The notes: generated from the sequence alone by a model not told the origin. A DNA stretch of 45,847 nt from Lachnospiraceae bacterium (GCA_017467805.1 JAFUKJ010000061.1:1-45847), one strand, 5' to 3'; numbered from the stretch's first letter, positions 34,987-44,776 are shown. Numbers and translations: made by a program.

Positions 34987-36606
34987 CTATTTCCCTATAA
35001 TTCTCTCATACAAATCCATACCAAAGCTGGTAAGCTCAGGCTCATGCTGTATCATGTGGTAAGTGCGTCTTCCCTTTTCTGCGCGTTCAGCACTGAAGAA
35101 CTCAATATTAGTTTCCTTACTCTCCTTAGACTCCTGATAGATGCGTTGCGCAAAAGAAAGCAAATGTGTCACTGTTAACACCTTAACATATGCCTCAATC
35201 AGAGCCTTTATAATATCATACGCAATAATCGAACCTTCCTTCTCCGTTGTTGTCGCAAAAGACTCATTCAACAGTACCATGGAGTTGCTCTCAAGATTAT
35301 CAATAATCTGACTCATGCGATTCAGCTCCTCATCCAATCGACCACTGTTCATCGCACTGTCTTCTCTCCTTGTAAAATGAGTAAAGAAAGACGGGAAGAT
35401 ACCACTCTCATACTTCGCAGCAATAACAGGAAGTCCACACTGCATCATAATCTGTGCAATACCAATACTCCTTAAAAAGGTGGATTTACCGCCTTGGTTC
35501 GCACCAGTGATTACTAAAAGCATACGCTCTCTAATATCACAAGTATTTCCTACAGGTGTAATTCTCTGCTCAACCGCCATAACAAATTCCTTAAGATTCT
35601 CAAAGCATAATTCATCCTGCTTTACAACCTTCGGAAAACAATATGGCAGATAAAATCTCTTAATATGATGCTTCATATTAAGAGCTGCCCTATAAAAGCC
35701 CAATTGAAAATGAAGCTGGTCAAAGAACTCATTCAAACTCAATACAAATGGAGCGCAGGCTGAAACCACATATCGAACCACACCATATTCCAAATCATCT
35801 GCCTGCTTCTGAATATTTTCGTCATTTTTCAATACAATCGCCGTAGACTGCTGTGTATAAAGGTACTCCTTCATCTTTTCCTTTACACTATCAAATCCAA
35901 AACGCTTCAGCTTGGTTGAAACCTCGTCCAACACAAAATCATTACACTTTAAGCCTTGCATCAGATTACATCCAAGCACTATTCTCGGTTTTGCATCTAT
36001 TCTGGCTCTCTGCTCTCCGTCCGTGTCCTTTGTATAAAAGGAAATATCCTTTAGTATTTTCTGAAAGGCAATCTCCTTTTCCTCTGGAAACTCATCACAC
36101 AATCTTTCATAAAAGCCTGTCAATCCCTTAGATGTAAGCCTCTGTCGCTCTTCTGCAAGCATTCTCTTTATATCACTAAGCGTTGTTACAAATAACTTCA
36201 ATATCTGAATATCAGAAATTAACCTTGCCGCAGAATCCTTGTTATTCTTGCTGGTTACCCTTCTGCCCAATGTATCCCAGGTCTTTAGCAGCTCATCAAC
36301 CTTGGAATATAACTTACGGATAAGCTCTTCATTATGAAAGGCATCCTGCAATATCTCATGACGATATACTATCTGTGCCTCTGTCTGCAATGGCGAAAGC
36401 ATAACACTCTCCATGGTTTGCTTTAGAAACAAATCCTCCTGTTCAATATGCGCAACTGTGTCCTGTGAATTTTCCTTATATACCACGTCCTTTGCTGATA
36501 TGGAAAAAAGAGTTTTCAATCCCAAATCCTGCACAATGTTCCCTGCATCACGATATCGCCCAATTCCTATCCATTCTTTATCTTCATATAACAAATGTAC
36601 TTTCAT
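34987..36606 (-). CDS. MutS-family ATPase without mismatch-binding domain (A)
   Basis: The 539-residue protein keeps the MutS core and ATPase: helical clamp and lever regions, then Walker A TGANQGGKST near residue 370 and Walker B MVLLNESFATTTEKEG. Asparagine takes the place of the usual Walker B aspartate, while the catalytic Glu stays. The mismatch-recognition and connector domains of MutS1 are missing, and so is the Smr nuclease of MutS2. It starts inside the end of its neighbour (4-bp overlap), so the two may form a heterodimer. Role unknown: DNA-structure recognition or repair is possible. Confidence 0.85.
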   Translation of the reverse strand: MKVHLLYEDKEWIGIGRYRDAGNIVQDLGLKTLFSISAKDVVYKENSQDTVAHIEQEDLFLKQTMESVMLSPLQTEAQIVYRHEILQDAFHNEELIRKLYSKVDELLKTWDTLGRRVTSKNNKDSAARLISDIQILKLFVTTLSDIKRMLAEERQRLTSKGLTGFYERLCDEFPEEKEIAFQKILKDISFYTKDTDGEQRARIDAKPRIVLGCNLMQGLKCNDFVLDEVSTKLKRFGFDSVKEKMKEYLYTQQSTAIVLKNDENIQKQADDLEYGVVRYVVSACAPFVLSLNEFFDQLHFQLGFYRAALNMKHHIKRFYLPYCFPKVVKQDELCFENLKEFVMAVEQRITPVGNTCDIRERMLLVITGANQGGKSTFLRSIGIAQIMMQCGLPVIAAKYESGIFPSFFTHFTRREDSAMNSGRLDEELNRMSQIIDNLESNSMVLLNESFATTTEKEGSIIAYDIIKALIEAYVKVLTVTHLLSFAQRIYQESKESKETNIEFFSAERAEKGRRTYHMIQHEPELTSFGMDLYERIIGK

Positions 36607-38102
36607 CGTAGTCTCTCCTTAAGCTGCTCATATGTTAGACGATACTTGTTCACCTGATTAATTGCACACACAGAATCATCTGCCTCATACCTGCATATCT
36701 TAAAATTCTGCTTTTTCTGTTCATCCACCATAGCACGCATACTCACCACACTCTCATGCGCCTTGGTAAGTTCTTTTAAATGTGTAACATAGATTCCTCT
36801 GCACTCCTGCGCAATAAAATGCTCTAACACCTTTTTCCCCATAATACAAGCGTCATAATTAGCCGCTGTCGTAAAAAGCTCGTTAATAATGACAAAGGCA
36901 TTACGATAATTCTCGCACATCATAGGCTTTAGACGCATCAACTCTTCCATCAGCTTACCACGACCTGTTTCCACGCTTTCCTCCACCGAAAAATGCGTCA
37001 ATATTCCCGAAAAGCTATGTACATTCGCCGCCGTTGCTGGAACATCCAATCCCATTTTCGTCAGATAAATAAGCTGTCCTAAGCTTCTGGCAAATGTGGT
37101 CTTACCGCCCTGATTCGGCCCTGTCACCACCAAAAAGCTTTCACCCTTACAATAATTCATATCATTGGCAATGACTGCTTTCCCTGTTCTTATGCTATCG
37201 CAGGCAAGAGCCAAATCATACAACCCCTGCGCGCTCATATCCTTACTCTCATCCACCGACGGCGTCACAAACACAAAGCCCTTTAACTCCATACTTTGCT
37301 GAAAATGGTAATAAGACAGATAGTACGATATTTCTTCTGCAAATTGAAGCAGTACTGCATTTTCATAGTTCTCATACTCGTGATAAAATGCTCGCATCTC
37401 CTTAAAGAATGCTGGCTGCTTTTTCGAAAACCTCTGAACAATTTCCTTCTCTAAGCTGTTCATCTCAGGCGCATTTCCAAACGGACTCTTCATCTGCATC
37501 GTATGTCCACCTAAGATTTCCTGCAAAAATCGCTCGTAGCTGCCTTCCACTTCGCCTTCTTCCACCACCAGACATTCCTGCTCATACACCAGCTTTACCC
37601 GAAAGCTTTGCAGTTTTTCCCGCAAATCCAGTGCAGTCTTTTGCATCCTTGTGTATTCCTCTGATGTAGTATAGCTTTTTAACAATTCTCTAAGCTCCAA
37701 TAGCCCCTTAGACTGTATCGTAGCCTCTTGCAAACCTTCATATAGCTTGGTATATGCCTCACAATAAGCCGCAATCTCCTGAATCATCCATGCAGCCCTC
37801 TGCATTCCGATGCCAACCTCACTCTTCCTCTCAATCGCCTGCTTTCTTGCTTCCATTCGTTCCATAAACTCTGTTAAAAGCTGATTTACCTCTGCCCTTT
37901 TTACATCTGCATAAACTGCTCTTCTGTAATCCTCACAGGACTTATCTGCTGGTAAGTAATGAAAATACTGCTTTACAGGCACTAAACTCTGACCTTGAAT
38001 CTGTTCAATCACCTGGTCTAGATTCAAATCATATATAAAGCCTGGTATACCTTCTTCCTTTTGCAGATTCTCCCTGTTATCCAATATACTTATAAAAACC
38101 AT
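36603..38102 (-). CDS. MutS-family ATPase without mismatch-binding domain (B)
   Basis: The 499-residue protein is related to its downstream neighbour but diverged. Walker A is TGPNQGGKTT, Walker B FVIINELFTTA, again with Asn-Glu. The long helical middle (residues about 90-270) may be the clamp. It too lacks mismatch-binding and Smr domains. I start at 38102 (MVFISILD), with AAGGAG 13 bases upstream; this overlaps the preceding gene by 26 bp, and a start 24 codons earlier would lengthen the overlap. The two ATPases probably act together. Confidence 0.85.
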   Translation of the reverse strand: MVFISILDNRENLQKEEGIPGFIYDLNLDQVIEQIQGQSLVPVKQYFHYLPADKSCEDYRRAVYADVKRAEVNQLLTEFMERMEARKQAIERKSEVGIGMQRAAWMIQEIAAYCEAYTKLYEGLQEATIQSKGLLELRELLKSYTTSEEYTRMQKTALDLREKLQSFRVKLVYEQECLVVEEGEVEGSYERFLQEILGGHTMQMKSPFGNAPEMNSLEKEIVQRFSKKQPAFFKEMRAFYHEYENYENAVLLQFAEEISYYLSYYHFQQSMELKGFVFVTPSVDESKDMSAQGLYDLALACDSIRTGKAVIANDMNYCKGESFLVVTGPNQGGKTTFARSLGQLIYLTKMGLDVPATAANVHSFSGILTHFSVEESVETGRGKLMEELMRLKPMMCENYRNAFVIINELFTTAANYDACIMGKKVLEHFIAQECRGIYVTHLKELTKAHESVVSMRAMVDEQKKQNFKICRYEADDSVCAINQVNKYRLTYEQLKERLR

Positions 38103-38793
38103 ATAGCTTATTTTTCTCCTTTTTGCCACTCCCAAAATACATTTTCTCAATGATATTCTTACATTGTTGTTCATCCATCTTCAACACAAATGCATCCCTA
38201 AGTCTTTGTTCCATAGAGACATATCCTTCCTTATACACCATAATGCTTGTAGCAAGCCCCATAGAATCATAAAAGGAAAGAGGATATCCCTGATAAGAAT
38301 CAAGAGACAAATACTCCTCATCAAGTTTGTCCCAAAATACACCTTTATTCATAGCATCCAGAAATTCTTTTATCGTTTCCTCTTCTGTTGAAAGCTCACA
38401 CAAAACTTCCTCTTCCTTCATCTCTCCCCTTACTGTTACTGCTTCTGATAAATGAAAACGGTCTTCATACAGTTCGCTCCCTTTTTTCAAAGTAATATCA
38501 TTTAGGTGCTCAAAAACAACCACATGATACGATGTTTCCATAAATGGCATTGAAATTTCATGGTAGAGAGCAATCCTAAAATTTTCATCGTATCCATTTA
38601 TTCGATAAAGCTTTCCTTCACAGGTACTTTCTAAAAGCAATGCCTCATCCACAGACCAAAACTGCCAGTGATTTCCAAAAACGTTCCCTATCTCGTCTCC
38701 TAAAATAATGTCATCAGCCAGGTCTTCCTTCTCAGTTGCACTGTAATATAGAGCAGATGTATATATCTGATCATTGCAATATTTGCATTTCAT
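38077..38793 (-). CDS. Unknown protein with N-terminal CxxC, upstream of the MutS-like pair
   Basis: I do not recognise this 238-residue acidic protein. It opens with MKCKYCNDQI, a CxxC that could bind zinc if another pair exists, but I see no second clear CxxC. The rest is mixed alpha/beta without membrane helices. Its end overlaps the start of MutS-like B by 26 bp, so it belongs to that operon and may be its partner. Function unknown. Confidence 0.75.
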   Translation of the reverse strand: MKCKYCNDQIYTSALYYSATEKEDLADDIILGDEIGNVFGNHWQFWSVDEALLLESTCEGKLYRINGYDENFRIALYHEISMPFMETSYHVVVFEHLNDITLKKGSELYEDRFHLSEAVTVRGEMKEEEVLCELSTEEETIKEFLDAMNKGVFWDKLDEEYLSLDSYQGYPLSFYDSMGLATSIMVYKEGYVSMEQRLRDAFVLKMDEQQCKNIIEKMYFGSGKKEKNKLYGFYKYIG

Positions 38794-38820
38794 TTCGCAT
38801 TGCCAATTCCTTACAATTAA

Positions 38821-39156
38821 TTAGTTTAATAATATCAAAGCTCTTACTTCCTCTATTTCTTCATTAAAAACTTCTACTTCATCATCTGTCAAACCATACT
38901 CGATTAAATTCAACATCTCGTATTTAGATATTATAGTTTCTAATCTCCTTTTAAATTGCTCAGATATTTTCCTCCCACATCTTGAATATCTAGTTGCAAT
39001 GGTCATATTCAGAATAATTTCATCAATCTCTGTCATCCCATGATTATAGTAAATACTTTGTTCAACTGCCACATCATATTCGCTTCCTTGGTCAATCCAT
39101 CCATAAAATATTTCCAAAGCTTCATATTTTTTTTGATAAAAATTAATTCTACTCAC
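38821..39156 (-). CDS. Small helical protein of unknown function
   Basis: The GTG at 39156 has GAGAGGAGA nine bases upstream and gives 111 residues (SRINFYQKKYEALEIFYGW...). An ATG 13 codons earlier lacks a ribosome site. The protein is helical and acidic at its C-terminus (EVEVFNEEIEEV). Size, acidity and its place in a run of small AT-rich genes suggest an immunity-type protein, but this is inference only. Confidence 0.6.
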   Translation of the reverse strand: MSRINFYQKKYEALEIFYGWIDQGSEYDVAVEQSIYYNHGMTEIDEIILNMTIATRYSRCGRKISEQFKRRLETIISKYEMLNLIEYGLTDDEVEVFNEEIEEVRALILLN

Positions 39157-39287
39157 TTCCAGAATTCTCCTCTCACATTTGCGTGATAATATCATAATTT
39201 TATAGCTATTAAAACACCTTCGTCAACAATTGCTTTTCTGCATGAAAATAAGATGCTTACATCGAAATTGCTACATTTTTAATACTA

Positions 39288-39611
39288 CTAATAATTATTT
39301 CTAACAATACTTAAATCTGTAATAAATTTTGAATACTCATTTCCAAGTTCAACCTTTAATTCGTTTTCCTCATCTTCATTCATTAATTGATTTAATCTAT
39401 CAATTATTTGATTGCAATTCAAATTTTTTTCTGTGTAAAATAAAATCAAAAAAACATGAATACAAACGTTTTCCACGAAACCAAAATCGTCTCCATGTTC
39501 ATATTCATTTAAAACAGCAGGACAAATTTGATTTTCATTAAAACCCATTTTGTAAAACCGCTCAAAATCTTCTTCTACACATTCTTTCAATTCTTCATAG
39601 TCAAATATCAT
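39288..39611 (-). CDS. Small acidic protein, immunity-protein-like
   Basis: The 107-residue acidic protein has the pattern AVLNEYEHGDDFGFVENVCIHVFLILFYTE. It recalls bacterial immunity proteins of the Imm3 kind (a VLNEY helix followed by a hydrophobic helix), though the match is only by eye. It lies in a run of small unrelated genes without a toxin next to them. Such orphan immunity genes protect against toxins of neighbours. The assignment is weak. Confidence 0.55.
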   Translation of the reverse strand: MIFDYEELKECVEEDFERFYKMGFNENQICPAVLNEYEHGDDFGFVENVCIHVFLILFYTEKNLNCNQIIDRLNQLMNEDEENELKVELGNEYSKFITDLSIVRNNY

Positions 39612-39705
39612 TCTGCACCTCTCTATTCTACAAATATGTTTAATTCTATATTCGGGAACATTCTTCTAAATCATCAATTGTCAAATAACCACAACAGGGA
39701 CATCT

Positions 39706-39984
39706 TTACTCTCTTTGCAATATATACACGCCTTGTACTATATTACCTTTAAACTTTTTTGGCAGAGACTTTAATTTAATATGTTTGTTTAAAATCCATA
39801 TCATTACATTTTTTGAATTATGAATCACATCACAAATATTCTCACTATAACAAATATCAGTTTCTAATCCTATTCCTACTACGTCAAGTGACTCATCTAT
39901 TAGTTCATTTAACACAAGAACTGCTTGAACTATTTCTTTGTAGAATTCGCAATTATCCTCTGTTATCTTTTCACAATCCAACAT
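39706..39984 (-). CDS. Small protein of unknown function
   Basis: The 92-residue acidic protein begins MLDCEKITEDNCEFYKEI and ends with a basic strand-rich stretch. AGAAGGG lies upstream of the ATG. It is the first of the run of three small genes at 38.8-40 kb. I recognise no family. Confidence 0.55.
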   Translation of the reverse strand: MLDCEKITEDNCEFYKEIVQAVLVLNELIDESLDVVGIGLETDICYSENICDVIHNSKNVMIWILNKHIKLKSLPKKFKGNIVQGVYILQRE

Positions 39985-40311
39985 AGAATACCCTTCTGTG
40001 TTAATCCATAATGTACCTCCATTTGCAATTGAATATTAACCTCCATATATTTCATTTTACAATACTTCTGCTACCTGGCTTCACTTATTATGGCTACTTC
40101 TATCCAAAACCATAAGATGCGATATTTTTCTCAATTCCCTCTTTACCCCTTTAAACTCCCCTCCACACACAACGCGCCCCAGCCCCCTTATGTCAAGTTA
40201 TTGTCACGAAGTTTTTTTGTGTCAAACTTCCGAAAGGTGCATGTTATCGTTGGGAATATGGTAGATTAATGCTAAGTTGGGGGAAATTAGTGGTAGGTTA
40301 GTGCTAAGTGA
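39985..40311. other. Gap between small-gene run and nitrilase cassette
   Basis: No gene is evident. GAAGTTT (40208-40214) and AAACTTC (40224-40230) form an inverted repeat near TGTCA motifs, and GCTAAGT occurs twice near 40270 and 40303. The stretch could contain one end of the mobile element whose recombinases lie at 43-45.8 kb, but I cannot point to an attachment site. Confidence 0.4.
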
Positions 40312-40337
40312 AAAGCCGACGATTTCTCGTCGGCTTT
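40312..40337 (-). terminator. Terminator of the nitrilase cassette
   Basis: AAAGCCGACGA (40312-40322) pairs perfectly with TCGTCGGCTTT (40327-40337) around four bases. It lies seven bases past the stop codon of the last cassette gene, followed by TTTT on the minus strand. Confidence 0.9.
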
Positions 40338-40344
40338 CCCTATA

Positions 40345-40959
40345 TCATTTCTGTTTAGAATTATTTATGAGTTTATCTGCTATTGAATTCATTAAAATTA
40401 TTGAATAATTCTCATCTACAAGACTTGCATACAAATCACTTATCTCCTCCCCTAATCCTGTTTCATTTGCAAAATCTTCCTTTATCGCATTGCGTGTTAA
40501 ATGATTTAGCGCATAGAACGTTGTAACCGAATCCAATGCATTTAAAAAATTACTCATTTCTTCTTTTTCCATTTTATATTTTTCATATTTAATCCTAAAG
40601 TTTGGATCAAAACGAATAACATAATTTTCCATTGAAGCTCTCACCAAATTTTTCACATTTTCTTCATTCTCTTTAGCTAATGCACGAACTTTTTCGAAAT
40701 ATATAAATCCTTTTAACGAACTCTCAATCCATTCATTAAACCACATCGCAAATTTTTCATCATTAACAACTTCTAAAACAGTATTTATTATTTGTTTACT
40801 TATCTTACAATTATTTTTAATTTCATCCAAAAATTCTCCAATTAACTCTTGCAATGTTATATCGATTTCATCAGTTTTACCATCCACCAACTTTGAAATC
40901 CAATCTTGATCTTTCTCCGAAATTCTTTTTATATACTCTTGGCATCTCTTTTTGTTCAT
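40345..40959 (-). CDS. Unknown helical protein, third gene of nitrilase cassette
   Basis: I do not recognise this 204-residue, all-helical, charged protein. It has no membrane helix and no clear catalytic motif. A hydrophobic-helix stretch lies near residues 140-160 (FLNALDSVTTFYALNHL). Its start overlaps the winged-helix gene by 83 bp, an unusually long overlap, with GGAAGGATGG upstream. It is last in the unit and is followed by a strong terminator. Confidence 0.7.
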   Translation of the reverse strand: MNKKRCQEYIKRISEKDQDWISKLVDGKTDEIDITLQELIGEFLDEIKNNCKISKQIINTVLEVVNDEKFAMWFNEWIESSLKGFIYFEKVRALAKENEENVKNLVRASMENYVIRFDPNFRIKYEKYKMEKEEMSNFLNALDSVTTFYALNHLTRNAIKEDFANETGLGEEISDLYASLVDENYSIILMNSIADKLINNSKQK

Positions 40960-41695
40960 AATTTTCTACCATCCTTCCTAAAAATTCCAATTCATTCTTT
41001 TCAGATACTAAATACTTTTTTTCTTCTCCTATAAAATTAAATGTACGATTCATTTTTTCATCGCAGTATTTTTTATTGTTATAATCAATTATAAAATTTT
41101 TTTTTTCAGGAGTCACACTTTTATTATTAATTAAATAATTTGATTTTGCCCATTCTCTTCCTTGATATGTCAACTCATAAAAAACAGCTTTTCCACTTCC
41201 CCATTTTTCAACTATACCACTATCATTTAATTCATTAATAACATCGGAAATATAGCCTTTAGATATTTTTGTAGCTCTCGCAATATCTGCATTTCTTGCA
41301 TTATGATGTTCCGCTAAATAATTTAATATAATGTAGGCTTTCTGCTTTCCTTTAATTGCATCAATCATTTTTTTATGAAGCCTACTTTTTTCTTCCTGTA
41401 TGCTAAGTATTCTATTAAAAATATTCCATGCCGCAACAAAGTATCCCATTTGATACCCTGTTGCATATTCTTGCCCTAATTTCCCCGCTTCTTTCGTTGC
41501 ATAATTTCTCAACTTCCTTGTATCCTTCAAATTTTCCCACATATTGTCATACTGACTTGTTTCATAATTTACAAGTATATCCATTACAAACTTTTTATTA
41601 TACTGTTCTAATAAAGCTTCATATTTATACTTTGTGTCTTTGTTCTCTGATATAACTTCAATATTATCCAAAAAATCTTTTATTTTATTATTCAT
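40877..41695 (-). CDS. Winged-helix (MarR-like) protein in nitrilase cassette
   Basis: The 272-residue protein has a helical N-terminal half, then a MarR/ArsR-like winged helix at about residues 100-170 (ILNYLAEHHNARNADIARATKISKGYISDVINEL). A C-terminal tail of about 100 residues has no recognised fold. I start at 41695 because GGAG lies five bases upstream; an earlier TTG would overlap the nitrilase stop. Its length exceeds that of a simple repressor, so it may be both sensor and effector. Confidence 0.75.
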   Translation of the reverse strand: MNNKIKDFLDNIEVISENKDTKYKYEALLEQYNKKFVMDILVNYETSQYDNMWENLKDTRKLRNYATKEAGKLGQEYATGYQMGYFVAAWNIFNRILSIQEEKSRLHKKMIDAIKGKQKAYIILNYLAEHHNARNADIARATKISKGYISDVINELNDSGIVEKWGSGKAVFYELTYQGREWAKSNYLINNKSVTPEKKNFIIDYNNKKYCDEKMNRTFNFIGEEKKYLVSEKNELEFLGRMVENYEQKEMPRVYKKNFGERSRLDFKVGGW

Positions 41696-41712
41696 ATTTT
41701 CTCCCATACTAA

Positions 41713-43098
41713 TCAAAACGGTATCTCATTAACATATAAACATTGACTACATTCTTTTCTTGAACATTTCCTCTTAAATTTCTGGTTATCAGGTGCATCC
41801 CCCATTCTTTTCTTTGTAAAATTAGTAATCGATGCAATTATTTCAAAATTTTCCTTTTTACTATATGGTAATGTCTCTGCCGAACACGAATTTACCCATA
41901 CGATATTACAATCAAATTCCTTACCTTGCGCAATAATCGTATCAAAACTATATTCACCTGTAGAAAAAGAAGGAACCAAAATCAGCGTAGTTTTTAATTT
42001 AGCAAGTAACAATTCTCGATTTTTTCTATCTAAAAAATCCTTGCAAATCAAAATTCCAATTCTCCCAAATCCTTCCACATGCAAAATATTGACAATCCAA
42101 GGATTACTTTTTGATATATCTTCTATATTTTGCTCAGGGTCAACAAAACATCTATTTTTACTTTGCTTACATACTTCTTGACACTCAGCCCCTAATTGTA
42201 TAGTTATTATACACTTATTACTATTCCCAATATTATCTTCCTCGGCATGCCAAACACTAGGCCACACAATAATAGGAGGAGCATTATGAGATATATCTTT
42301 TTGTACTTCCTTGATGATTTTTTCATCACCCAACATCTCTGGAAATACTAATATATCAACCTTTTTATTATAAGCCTTTTCTATGATAGATTTTAAGTTA
42401 TATCTCAAAATATCTTTCTTATCCAATCCAACTATCTTGAAATACTTATTATCATTCCTTTTATATTTTGAATCTATCAAGATTTTTTCACACGTTAATG
42501 GTGAAACACCTATCACCAACTTTCCTTTATTCATAGCATCTCTAGCTACATCCGAACTAATCCTGTAATTATGAACTTCTATATCTTTTAAATCATCCAA
42601 CTCACAGAAATAAAAATATTTGATAAAATTTTCAATGCTATTATGGTAATAACTTCCTTGACTTTTATGTTCCCATTCACATCTAACCCTAGGAAATATC
42701 GCAATTCGAATACTTTCAAAATTACAATTTAAAGGTTCAATTTTCTCAATGTCCTCACAAATCCCTACAGAATTACTATATACTGGTTCCAATGCGCAAT
42801 CCAAATAATGAAGAAGCAAAAGTAAACATTCTATATTGTGTTCATATTCCCTTATATACATTACTAGATCGAGAATCAATTTTCTATTTAGATCTTTTGT
42901 TGATAATATTTTTACTCCTCCCCTAGAATCTACAATTTGCGGTATCTTCGCTCTCAATATTTTAACAAGGGATATTTTTACTTTATCTACCATAACAGAC
43001 GTCTCAATTCTTGTAAACTCGTTACTAGTAGTATTTGACGAAAGTATAACTTTAATAATATATGCAAATAAGTTAAATACAATTTCTCTATTTTCCAT
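41713..43098 (-). CDS. Nitrilase-fold (carbon-nitrogen hydrolase) protein
   Basis: The 461-residue protein has a nitrilase-superfamily domain in its C-terminal two-thirds. The catalytic glutamate is in DILVFPEML (E254) and the nucleophile cysteine in GRIGILICKDFLD (C352). The lysine should lie in the stretch around residue 311-314 (KQSKNRC). The N-terminal 130 residues are helical and unassigned, and the end is cysteine-rich (CSRKECSQC). Nitrilase domains occur in some anti-phage reverse transcriptases, but none is here. I start at 43098: the ATG three codons earlier touches the GGAGGA site. Confidence 0.78.
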   Translation of the reverse strand: MENREIVFNLFAYIIKVILSSNTTSNEFTRIETSVMVDKVKISLVKILRAKIPQIVDSRGGVKILSTKDLNRKLILDLVMYIREYEHNIECLLLLLHYLDCALEPVYSNSVGICEDIEKIEPLNCNFESIRIAIFPRVRCEWEHKSQGSYYHNSIENFIKYFYFCELDDLKDIEVHNYRISSDVARDAMNKGKLVIGVSPLTCEKILIDSKYKRNDNKYFKIVGLDKKDILRYNLKSIIEKAYNKKVDILVFPEMLGDEKIIKEVQKDISHNAPPIIVWPSVWHAEEDNIGNSNKCIITIQLGAECQEVCKQSKNRCFVDPEQNIEDISKSNPWIVNILHVEGFGRIGILICKDFLDRKNRELLLAKLKTTLILVPSFSTGEYSFDTIIAQGKEFDCNIVWVNSCSAETLPYSKKENFEIIASITNFTKKRMGDAPDNQKFKRKCSRKECSQCLYVNEIPF

Positions 43099-43121
43099 GA
43101 AGCTCATTCCTCCGTAGAATT

Positions 43122-43150
43122 AGTATATCATGTCGTAATCTATTTTTCAA
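43122..43150 (-). promoter_or_regulatory. Promoter of nitrilase cassette
   Basis: On the minus strand TTGAAA (43145-43150), a 17-bp spacer and TATACT (43122-43127) form a good sigma-A promoter 24 bp before the start codon. The cassette is therefore a unit separate from the recombinases. Confidence 0.75.
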
Positions 43151-43235
43151 TTTTTTGTTCGTTATTGTTCGCTTGGTTTTAGTTGAATAATATTGGCCTA
43201 AACGCTCCCCCTCTACACATATAACAAGCACTTTT

Positions 43236-44776
43236 CTAAATCTTCTCCCCAAACATCCACTCTATCTCCACGCTCTTATCATGATACAGATATATCTTCT
43301 TAATAAACGTATCCACAATCTCCTCGGTTAGTTCTTCCATATGAGAATATCGGATAATCTTCTTCATATCCTCCTTCTTTACATCATACTCCTGCTCTAC
43401 TACACTGATTTTCTCTTGTAACTCACCTAACTTTTCCTGCAGACTTTCCAACTGCATCGTGAGACTACTTGATTGCTCTTTATATTCCTCGGCGGTCATA
43501 TCACTCAAAGCATAACTTTCATACAAGGACTTCTTAGCTGCTTGCACATTCTCTATCTCCAACTTATTGTCACGTAGCTCGTCTTTCAAGCTGCGCAACA
43601 CACTTTCATAATGTGCCTCCATATTCCCTGCCTGTTGATACGAATCTCCCCAAATCATTAACTCTTGATTCAATCTCTTTAATACAATTTCCTCTAATAT
43701 ATCTGCCTTGAAATGAGTGCAGCACTCCGGTATCTTAAGCAAGGAATGCCTGCTACATTCAAAGCGACTATACTTGCAGTATGATGCCTTTGGCTTAAAT
43801 GACAATGCATATCCACATCCCCCGCATATCATCTTCCCTACAAGCACATGCTTTTTCTTGCTCGTATCTCTTTTCTTGGGACCATGTAACATCTTATTCG
43901 CCTGCTCAAATAATTCTTCCGAAACTATGGCTTCATGATGATTCTTAATTACCTTCCATTCCTCTTGGGGATGACGAATTATACTACTATTCCCTGCAAT
44001 ATTCGTACTTCTCTTACCATAAATCATCTCGCCAAGATATACTCTGTTAGATACAATCCTTGTAATAGATGATGGATTCCATGAAATCACCTTGTCGCTG
44101 TTATTCGTCTTAACTGTGTCCATGTAGGAATATTTCTTTCCTGCAAATACCGAGCAATCTTCTTGTTACTCTCACCAGCAGCTTTCATCATAAAGATTTC
44201 GCGGATTACTTCTGCCTTTTCCTCTTGAATCAGAATCTGATTCTTTTCTTCCGTACTCTTCACATAACCATATGGAGTTTGTCCAAATATGTATTCACCG
44301 TTCTCACACTTACTTTGATATACTGCTTTCATCTTAATAGAAAGGTCCTTACTGTATAAATCATAAACCAATGTCTTGAAAGCCGTATCCATCTCAATTG
44401 TATTTCCTTCATGGGAATCGCTATCGTAATTATCATTAATTGCAATAAATCGCACTCCCATAAATGGAAATATCTGATTCAGGTAAGTTCCAAGCTCTAT
44501 GTAATCTCTGCAAAATCGTGACAAATCCTTTACCACAATACATTGAACTCTCTGCTTTTTTACATCTTCTAATAATTCCTTTATCCCTGGGCGGTCGAAA
44601 TTAGTTCCTGAATATCCATCATCACAATACTCTTTCACAGAGTATTGCGATGCACCAAAATGTTTTCTAATATATTCCTTTATTAAAATCCTCTGATTTC
44701 CAATACTATTACTTTCCTCTTTATATCCTTCATCCTCGTTTGACAATCGAAGATACATTGCAATCACATTCATCAT
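43236..44776 (-). pseudogene. Large serine recombinase, split by a frameshift
   Basis: The first frame (44776 to 44087) carries the resolvase domain. It starts MMNVIAMYLRLSNEDEG, includes the serine region NSIGNQR and VVKDLSRFCRDYIELG, and reaches the recombinase linker. A second frame (44123 to 43236) continues with the recombinase and zinc-ribbon domains (MICGGCGYALSF...CSRH) and a coiled coil. Joining them needs a -1 shift, or restoring one lost base, around 44100-44130. I see no slippery heptamer, so it is probably a mutation or a sequencing error. Its start overlaps the upstream recombinase by 4 bp behind GGAGGG. Confidence 0.85.

Noticed and set aside
39985-40060. A 30-codon ORF upstream of the 92-residue gene
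   Set aside because: It overlaps the start of the 92-residue gene in another frame and has no supporting promoter or conserved pattern.
44087-44130. Programmed -1 frameshift in the recombinase
   Set aside because: I found no slippery heptamer followed by a stem-loop in the overlap; mutation or sequencing error is simpler.
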